64,000 nt of DNA from Gordionus sp. m RMFG-2023. Lineage: Eukaryota; Nematomorpha; Gordioida; Chordodea; Parachordodidae. Each line of letters opens with the position of its first letter. Positions within the stretch are counted from its first letter, which is position 1. The stretch spans positions 28,807,366 to 28,871,365 of the forward strand of contig NC_088777.1 of NCBI RefSeq assembly GCF_954871325.1, written 5' to 3'. Position numbers and translations under genes: made by a program. The notes under the pieces were generated by a model. The model saw nothing but the letters and a program-made list of their open reading frames with translations, did not search any database and was not told the origin of the DNA. Positions 57,054 to 64,000 of the stretch are shown here, piece after piece.

Positions 57054-59010
57054 GTGTCGAACCTTTTTCTCCATTTTATTAAAAATTTTAACATGGTTAG
57101 AAATTACAAACCCAGAACCAAAAAATTTTCTCAGGAAGAATTGATGATGATATTTTCCCAAAATAAATCATTAATCAATATTATGAGCATTACAAATCTT
57201 AGTTATACCACAGTTAAGAGATATAACTCAAGATTCAAGAGTAAACAAAATTTTGTTATATCCAATACAAGACAGATTTTTAATATTGAACAAGAGGCAA
57301 TACTTTCAAAGTATTTTATCAAAGCAGCAAATATGTATAATGGGCTTTGTCCTAAAAAAGTAAATTTTTCAATAAATGTTATTGTTAATAATTTATTTTA
57401 ATAAAGGCCAGAAAATTAGCTTATCAACTTTCATGTAAATATAATCTAAAAGTACCAAATTCTTGGCAAAATAACAAATCTGCTGGTGAAGATTGGTTAG
57501 CAGCATTTCTTAAAAGAAATCCCTCTATATCACTAAGGAGCCCTGAAGCAACCAGCCTTGCAAGGGCTACTAATTTTAATAAGGATAATGTAGAAAATTT
57601 TTTTGATAATCTTAAAAATATTTTGGATACTACAAGACTTACTGCAAATGAGATCTTCAATATGGATGAAACAGGTTAAATATTGATTTATGTAAGGCAT
57701 ATAAGAAATGAAAATTTATTAAAATGTCAGAATTAGACATAAAATTAATGAATTTATATACAAATATAATTATATATAATATTAAAACCCTACTTTTTAA
57801 TCTAAGATTCATTAATATTTTGTTAAGTAGGATAGTAATATATCACTCAGTATTGTGATTATAATCTTGACATTTATATGTTGTCCTATAAAATTCGAAT
57901 TTAATTTTAATGAATATAAAATTACTATGCTATTATATGAAAATATTATCATAGGTTTAACAACTGTTCAGAAGCCTGCTAAAGTTTTAGCCATGAAAGG
58001 CCAAAAACAAGTTGGAGCTATCACATCAGGTGAGAGGGGAACCCTTATGACTTTAGCAATTGCAGTCAATGCACTGGGCAACTTGATACCACCAATGTTT
58101 ATATATCCTAGGAAAAAATATTATGATCATTTTTTAAGAGATGGACCACTTGGTGCTATTGGTATATCAAATGGTTCAGGCTGGATGTTAGAGGATGACT
58201 TTTTAATCTTCTTAAATCATTTTGCCAAATATGCTAAACATGCAAAAGATAGAAAGGTCCTTATTATATTGGATAATCATATTTCTCACCAATCCATAAA
58301 AGCTATTGACTTTTGTTTGGAAGAAGGGATAATATTATTAACTCTCCCACCACATTGTACCCATAAACTACAACCTTTGGATAAAACAGTGCTTGGCCCA
58401 TTAAAGAGATATTATAACTCTTCAGTTGACTCATGGATGAGAAATAATTCTGGTAAACATTTTACAATCTATGATATATATACCAGGTATAGTCAAGGAA
58501 ATTTTATCTAAAGCATGTGCTCCAGCTATAGTTCAAAATGGTTTTAAATCATGTGGAATTTGGCCATTTAATCCTATAATTTTTAATGATGAAAGTTATA
58601 ATACATTAGTAAATGATATACCCAATACCTTAAATTATGAGGAAACTATTGATAATAATAACAATTTTAATATTGAGAATAATGATAGTAATGATATTTC
58701 ATTGAGAATTAGACAAGATGAGTCTGAAATCATACATTCTTATTCAAATGAGCCAACAACCTCTAAAAATTTTGACCCAGAATCAATTTTTCCATGCCCA
58801 ACATTTTATAAAAAGTCTGGAAAAAATAAACAATATTCTGCTATTTTAACTTCTTCACCATATAAAAAAAAAGCCATGGAGAGAGCAAATAAAAGAAAAA
58901 AATCAAAAAATGGTATTAATAAGAAAAACAATTGTTTGGTGTGCAAAAAAAATTATTACAAGCATCATAACAATCAAGACTGGTTTCAATGTCGTAAATG
59001 TGGTTATTGA
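57054..59010 (+). pseudogene. pogo-like transposase with C-terminal Cys-rich domain
   Basis: 57093-57401 is the N-terminal helix-turn-helix part (MVRNYKPRTKKFSQEEL). 57404-57676 is the CENP-B-type DNA-binding domain (LAYQLSCKYNLKVP, SLRSPEATSLARATNFN, EIFNMDETG). A likely intron runs 57677-57951: a GTTAAA donor after DETG, an ATCATAG acceptor, and phase retained. 57952-58511 is the DDE core (LTTVQKPAKVLAMKGQKQVG, ILDNHISHQS, LQPLDKTVLGPLK). 58471-59010 continues ILSKACAPAIVQNGFKSCGI and ends in a Cys-rich tail (CLVCKK, FQCRKCGYWSHGSCC). Two small frame changes, near 57400 and 58485, break the frame. It is otherwise unusually well preserved. Confidence 0.87.
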
Positions 59011-59416
59011 TCACATGGAAGTTGTTGCAATTTCAATCCCTTTTTTATTTGCAAAGATTGTGAATAATGTTCCCATTTTTTGTTTAGAAATAATTTTATA
59101 TATTAGTTTTATGCTTTAAATCAATAAATATGTTCTAATAAAAAAATATATAACTTTTATGTAGAAAATTAAGCAGAGCTTATAATAACCCCGAGCAAAG
59201 GCTCGTTCGTCCCGGGTAGGGTTCACTCGTTCCCAAAAAAAAATTCCAGAAAGATTAAAATTATGAAAAAAGTACTAGATATGTATTTTTGTTATTTAAA
59301 CCTACCATAAAACTAATAGAGCTGAACAAAATGAGATATTTTTATTAAAAATGATAAAGTACTTTTAATTTTATTAAGGTTTGACTTTTTGGGTTCGCCA
59401 TAACCCCGGTCTCCTA

Positions 59417-60472
59417 CTTTTTTTTAGAGTCTTTATACATTATAATTTTTAATATTAAAATCTGTATTATATAAAATATCAACATTTTGAAAATATTTTA
59501 ATTAATAAAAATATATACATGATTAAATAAAGGAATGTAAAATATAAAATAAAATACCCTAAAATTTTGTTATATGAAAATATAAAACAATTTTAACAAA
59601 TCCAAAAATATAAGCAATTAAGTGTTCAAAAAAAATGTAAGGTTTGGAGGGCAAAATTTAAACCCACCCCCCTTCATGATAAAATCCTGGCTACGCCACT
59701 AAAAATGAATATGAAAGGAACTTCATTTTTAAAAAAATTAAATATCTAACTTATTTTATATAAATCATTCATAAACATATATATTTTATATTAATATAAT
59801 TATTATAATGGGGCTTGGTTTTGCTTGAGTTGTTTAATATTTTTTTGGTCCCATTTTAATAATTGTTTATATTATAAAAATAATTTTGTGTTTTCTATAT
59901 ATAAACTATAAATATTGCATAAATTAATTTTAATACCTACTGCTATTCAAGACAATAAATGGTTTTATTTTTAAATGAATGAATAAATTTTTTATAGTAC
60001 TTATAATTCCACCAGATAATTAAATTATTATTATTTAAATTTATAATATTTAAAAAAAAAATTGAATTAAAATATATTTAGATTTTATGCCAATTATTTA
60101 AAAAAAAATTATTTATTGAGGCCCCAAAATTTCCAAAATCTCGTGATCCTTTGGAGATTTCCCTACTAGGCTTCCAGACCGCCCCTGTTTGAGCCCAATA
60201 AGTATTAATATCTCTCATTTGGATTGGAGCCTGAACCTTAATATATTTTAGAAATCCAGAGTATTTCAGATAAATAAATATTTTTAATTATTATTAAATT
60301 TTAATTATTTTTTTTAGCTTGCCCTTTTATTTTTAAAATGTTGTAAATATCTTCTAACAAACACCTTTATAATATGAATTATTATTTTGGATTTATGTGA
60401 ATTTTTACATTAAAGTGCTTTTTAAATGGTATATGGGCAGAACCGCACAAATTCAATATATATCCTCCCACC
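59417..60472. other. Unassigned stretch with two solitary hAT-type ends
   Basis: CTGGCTACGCCACTA at 59687-59701 and CAGACCGCCCCTG at about 60176-60188 look like right ends of two hAT families (TAGTGGCGTAGCCAG and CAGGGGCGGTCTG in complement). Neither has a visible partner. No coding is seen. Confidence 0.4.
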
Positions 60473-60773
60473 TAGAGGTGGGCGCGGGCCTAATTTTTTA
60501 TTCACGACCCGTCCGCTCACGGTGGGTATAAAAAAAATTTACGCCCTTTCACGCTTACCATTAAAAAGTTTTTGACCCGGTCCGCCCGCTCACTACAAGC
60601 AAAATTTTGATTCACGCCCGAAAATTCACGGTGTTTTTAAATTTTTCATAACTATTGCTATAATTACACTTTTTTGAATTCATTCTATTATTTCTCTAAT
60701 TTCATAATCCATATTAGTAACAAAAAATAAATATAATCTATAAATCGAGATTTATTTAGAAAAAGAAGAATGT
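60473..60773 (+). mobile_element. Truncated left end of the 17325-type hAT
   Basis: TAGAGGTGGGCGCGGGCC and the following ~300 bp match the left end at 17325-17630 closely, up to AAAAAGAAGAATGYCC, where the match stops and the satellite begins. Confidence 0.85.
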
Positions 60774-61437
60774 CCATCAAATCCCAAAAATCTAAATATT
60801 TTTGACTAAACTGAGAATTGACATCATAACTTAAAAAATAATGATGGAAACTTAAATTTTTTTTCATTTTATGTTTATATGAGTCAGTTTACGCAAAATG
60901 AGTCAAAAAAATAAAATATTTTTAAAATCCAAAAAATCAAAATATTTTTGACTAAACTGAGAATTGACATCATAACTCAAAAAATAATGACGGAAACTTA
61001 ATTTTTTTTTCATTTTATGTTTATATGAGTATGTTTACACAAAATGAGTCAAAAAATATAACATTTTTATAATCCCAAAAATCTAAATATTTTTGACTAA
61101 ACTGAGAATTGACATCGTAACTCAAAAAATAATTATGGAAACTTAAATTTTTTTTCATTTTATGTTTATATGAGAAGTTTACACAAAATGAGTCAAAAAA
61201 ATAAAATATTTTTAAAATCTAAAAAATCAAAATATTTTTGACTAAACTGAGAATTGACATCATAACTCAAAAAATAATGACGGAAACTTAATTTTTTTTT
61301 CATTTTATGTTTATATGAGTATGTTTACACAAAATGAGTCAATAAATATAACATTTTTAAAATCCCAAAAATCTAAATATTTTTGACTAACTGAGAAATC
61401 ATCATAACTCAAAAAATAATGATGGAAACTTAAATTT
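60774..61437 (+). repeat. Satellite A: ~145-bp tandem repeat, 4.6 copies, dimeric order
   Basis: The landmark TTTTTGACTAAACTGAGAAT recurs at 145-146 bp spacing (about 60800, 60946, 61091, 61236, 61381). Copies 1, 3 and 5 share CCCAAAAATCTAAATAT and GGAAACTTAAATTT. Copies 2 and 4 share AAAAAATCAAAATAT and GACGGAAACTTAATTT. The basic unit therefore alternates A-B, giving a ~290-bp higher-order repeat. Confidence 0.92.
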
Positions 61438-62150
61438 TTTGTGAACCGGAAACGTAAAAAAATACATCTAAGCGGTTTTGGATAGAGAATTAATTTCTGA
61501 GTTCAATGATATAAATATATTCAAAATTACTCTTAAGATGTTAGCCTTTCCCCTATAAAAGTCTTTCGCGACAAAAATTTTATTTTGTGAACCGGAAACG
61601 TAAAAAAATATATCTAAGTGGTTTTGGATAGAGAATTAAATTCTGAGTTCAATGCTATAAATATATTCAAAATTACTTTTAAGATGTTAGCCTTTCGCCG
61701 TTAAAAGTCTTTTGTGACAAAAAATTTATTTTGTGAACCGGAAACGTAAAAAAATACATCTAAGCGGTTTTGGATAGAGAATTATATTCTGAGTTCAATG
61801 ATATAATTATATTCAAAATTACGTTTAAAATGTTAGCCCTTCCCCTATAAATGTCTTTCGCGACAAAAGATTTATTTTATGAACCGGTTACGTAAAAAAA
61901 TACATCTAAGCGGTTTTGGATAGAGAATTAAATTCTGAGTTCAATGATATAATTATATTCAAAATTACGTATAAGATGTTAGCCTTTCCCCTATAAATGT
62001 CTTTCGCGACAAAAAATTTATTTTGTGAACCGGAAACGTAAAAAAATACATCTAAGCTGTTTTGGATAGAGAATTAAATTCTGAGTTCAGTGATATAATT
62101 ATATTCAAAATTACGTTTAAGATGTTAGCCTTTCCCCTCTTAAATACTTT
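61438..62150 (+). repeat. Satellite B: 146-bp tandem repeat, about 5 copies
   Basis: GTGAACCGGAAACGTAAAAA recurs at 61441, 61587, 61733, 61879 and 62025, exactly 146 bp apart, with GCGGTTTTGGATAGAGAATT and GATGTTAGCCTTTC in each copy. It abuts satellite A directly and is unrelated to it in sequence. A short echo (TTAGCCTTTCG) occurs at about 62492. Confidence 0.93.
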
Positions 62151-62889
62151 CTCAAATAAAAAATACCTAAAAAATTTATATTTCTCATATACTTCTTTTG
62201 TCAAGTAATTACAATATATGTATACTTACTTAATTTATAAAATCATAACCAAATATTAATTTAATTAAAAATATTAATTTTTAAATTAATATAATATAAT
62301 TTATTTTTAAAAACCGCAAATTATTTCAAAGAATTATTAAAAAAATTGAAAAGATCTTAAAATTTCCATATTTTTAATATATTATAATGTAAATGTTATT
62401 ATATAATATTTTTTCTCTAAAAAAAGCAATAAATCAATCAAATATCTCATTAATCATTTTCTTTGTTATTTTTATTTTCAATATTATTTTTTAGCCTTTC
62501 GTATTACCAAGCCTTTCGCGTTTATAAAATGTTTTTTATTCATCTTATCTTATCTAGCACGTTGGTTATAGACCTGCCCAAAATGAGCGAACGTGAATTT
62601 TATTAAGGCCCACCCTTCATAAAATTATGCCGATTTTTTTTCTCAGGGATACCAACAAACCTTGTACCCAGTTGTAGTTTAACTAAATGAGTGGAACTTA
62701 CCCTTTCCGATATTGTAATAGTAATTTAGTAATTATTATTATAAAGAAATATAAATCTTATCTGTTTTTGAGTCTTGAATAACCATATTCTTGATAAAGA
62801 GTGAGTTAAGAATATTTGAATCCATATACATCAAAATTCCATTTCATTTGTTAAGTCATATTCTTCCATAAAATGAACCGGAAAATCTT
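62151..62889. other. Unassigned non-coding stretch
   Basis: AT-rich, with no element ends or coding recognised. GACCTGCCCAAAATGAGCGA at about 62572 resembles the TAGGGATGAGCGG-type hAT end word but has no partner. Confidence 0.4.
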
Positions 62890-63036
62890 CGCCATTTGGG
62901 ATGGATTAATTCTATAATAAAAATAAACCTGAAATTTATAAAATAATCATATGTTTCTTACGTTATAGATCCAAACACAAAATGGCCGCTACTCAATTCA
63001 ATTTTTGCCACTTCAAATACATTAATCGGCAGTCTA
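62890..63036 (-). CDS. Possible host exon pair, membrane-transporter-like
   Basis: A minus-strand segment of ~70 bp (62966-63036) is bounded by an AG acceptor (ACTATAG) and a GTAAGA donor and reads INVFEVAKIELSSGHFVFGS. After a short intron, a second open piece reads FIFIIELIHPKWRRFSGSFY. The second piece is faintly like the ELxxPKxR segment of SLC22/MFS organic-ion transporters. It is too short to be sure, and neither neighbours nor a start were found. Confidence 0.25.
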
Positions 63037-64000
63037 TAGTATTAATGTCATTGATAGAATATGACATATTTAAAATATAATACTTTGCAATTCACAAGTG
63101 AAAACTTTTATATTTCTTCAAAATAATTTATAGCATTTTGATATGGAGCCTTCCCCCCCCCCCCCTACTTCCTACACGCCTAAATGAATCATCTATTTTC
63201 TATTGAGAAAATTGATTACCTTTACATGCCTACAGCGTCTACATGGCAGAAAATTTGATGGAAGCTAACCCCCTCCAAAATCTACCCATACCCACCTAAA
63301 AAAAATCCCGCGGTTTTCGGCTCGAAATTTACAGACCTACGATGTTTTAGTGATTTTATTTATTAAATCTTATAATAAGCCACCATTTATAACCTTACAA
63401 TATAATTCTATTTACAATCTTTCAAGCCTATTTATGGAAAAAAAATTTAAAAAATTTGTAGGTGATAATCAACTTATATTTAAATAATGCAATCTTTTCA
63501 TAATTTGGTTGATATTCACTTTATTTTCATAAAATATATATAAGTGAATTAAATGAGATAACATATTAATATTTCTATAAAAAAGATCTAAAATATTGTA
63601 AAAAATATAAGAAGAGTAATTTTAAAGAGGTATACTTAGCTTGATTCCACATACCTATATTACCTTTTAATTAATTAAAAACATGTATTGTAAATAGAGT
63701 TATTATATAAAATATTGAAAAAAAATGAATTATAGTATATTTTGCATTGAAATTATAAAATGAAATTATTACATTTTTTAAAAGCGTATATATTCGCTGT
63801 GAAAAAGATACATTACTTATTTTATTAATAATTTGGATAACCTTATAGATGTTAATGCAAATTGTGTTATAATATTATCAATCTATTGTAAATTTTTCAA
63901 AAACATCAATTTCGCTGGTTATTAACAGTAAATTTTCTAAAAGTGGGTCCGAAATTTTATTCCGCATTCGAGTTTTGTTTATTTTTACTTTACTCATGGC
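63037..64000. other. Unassigned non-coding stretch
   Basis: Contains a poly-C run at about 63151-63164. The block at about 63240-63300 (GGCAGAAAATTTGATGGAAG) recalls 10595-10650, hinting at a dispersed repeat. No gene was recognised up to the window end. Confidence 0.4.

Larger units (their letters stand above)
54266..59414 (+). mobile_element. pogo/Tigger-like transposon, TA duplication
   Basis: The ends GGGGAGACCGGGG and complement of GGAGACCGGGG are flanked by TA (54264-54265 and 59415-59416). Inner terminal words GAACCCGGGGTTATAGCGAG (left) and the complement at about 59185-59230 repeat the same theme. The transposase lies at 57054-59010. A hAT element is inserted just inside the left end (54309-56703). 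Confidence 0.88.

Noticed and set aside
60774-62150. CRISPR-like array
   Set aside because: The repeats are directly adjacent 145-146-bp monomers without unique spacers, in a eukaryotic context, so they are satellites.

Overview
This window is AT-rich eukaryotic DNA from an animal, and the two recognisable host genes suggest something arthropod-like, though I cannot name the species. The reasons are spliced genes with GT-AG introns, an animal-type membrane alkaline phosphatase whose sequence reads closest to insect and crustacean homologues as I remember them, a RIO2 kinase, and a transposon fauna typical of invertebrates (hAT, pogo, MULE, Harbinger, CACTA-like, Ginger1, Tc1-like). Nothing bacterial is present.

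Layout. 1-6.93 kb is one long-inverted-repeat DNA transposon whose transposase was split by a hAT element, itself split by a short LTR retroelement. 7-9.3 kb is mostly unassigned. 9.33-14.60 kb is a Ginger1 DNA transposon with CCGG target duplications, coding for a gypsy-integrase-like transposase carrying a GPY/F motif and an OTU protease domain. 14.9-16.0 kb holds two small hAT-type MITEs. 17.1-21.55 kb is a hAT element with a second hAT inside it. 21.7-31.5 kb is the 3' part of a RIO2 kinase gene (+ strand). Its last intron of about 8.6 kb carries a MULE, a hAT fragment, a CACTG-ended element and a Tc1-like element. 34.1-53.3 kb is an alkaline phosphatase gene (- strand) for which eight exons can be placed, and it looks dead: a Harbinger-like transposon sits in the active-site exon, and there is an in-frame stop, a frameshift and a lost splice donor. 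Its introns carry more hAT, LINE and gypsy debris. 54.27-59.41 kb is a pogo transposon with a hAT inserted in it. 60.5-62.15 kb is a truncated hAT end followed by two unrelated tandem satellites, both with a period of about 145-146 bp. 62.2-64 kb is almost featureless, with one possible host exon.

How it fits together. The window is a layered insertion record. Target-site duplications resolve at least eight insertions (8 bp for hAT, TTA for Harbinger, TAA for the CACTG element, CCGG for Ginger1, TA for pogo and the Tc1-like element), so relative ages can be read from nesting. The host genes are islands: RIO2 keeps clean splice phases across a transposon-filled intron, whereas alkaline phosphatase has been lost. 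All homology calls come from motif recognition by eye, and no search was run.
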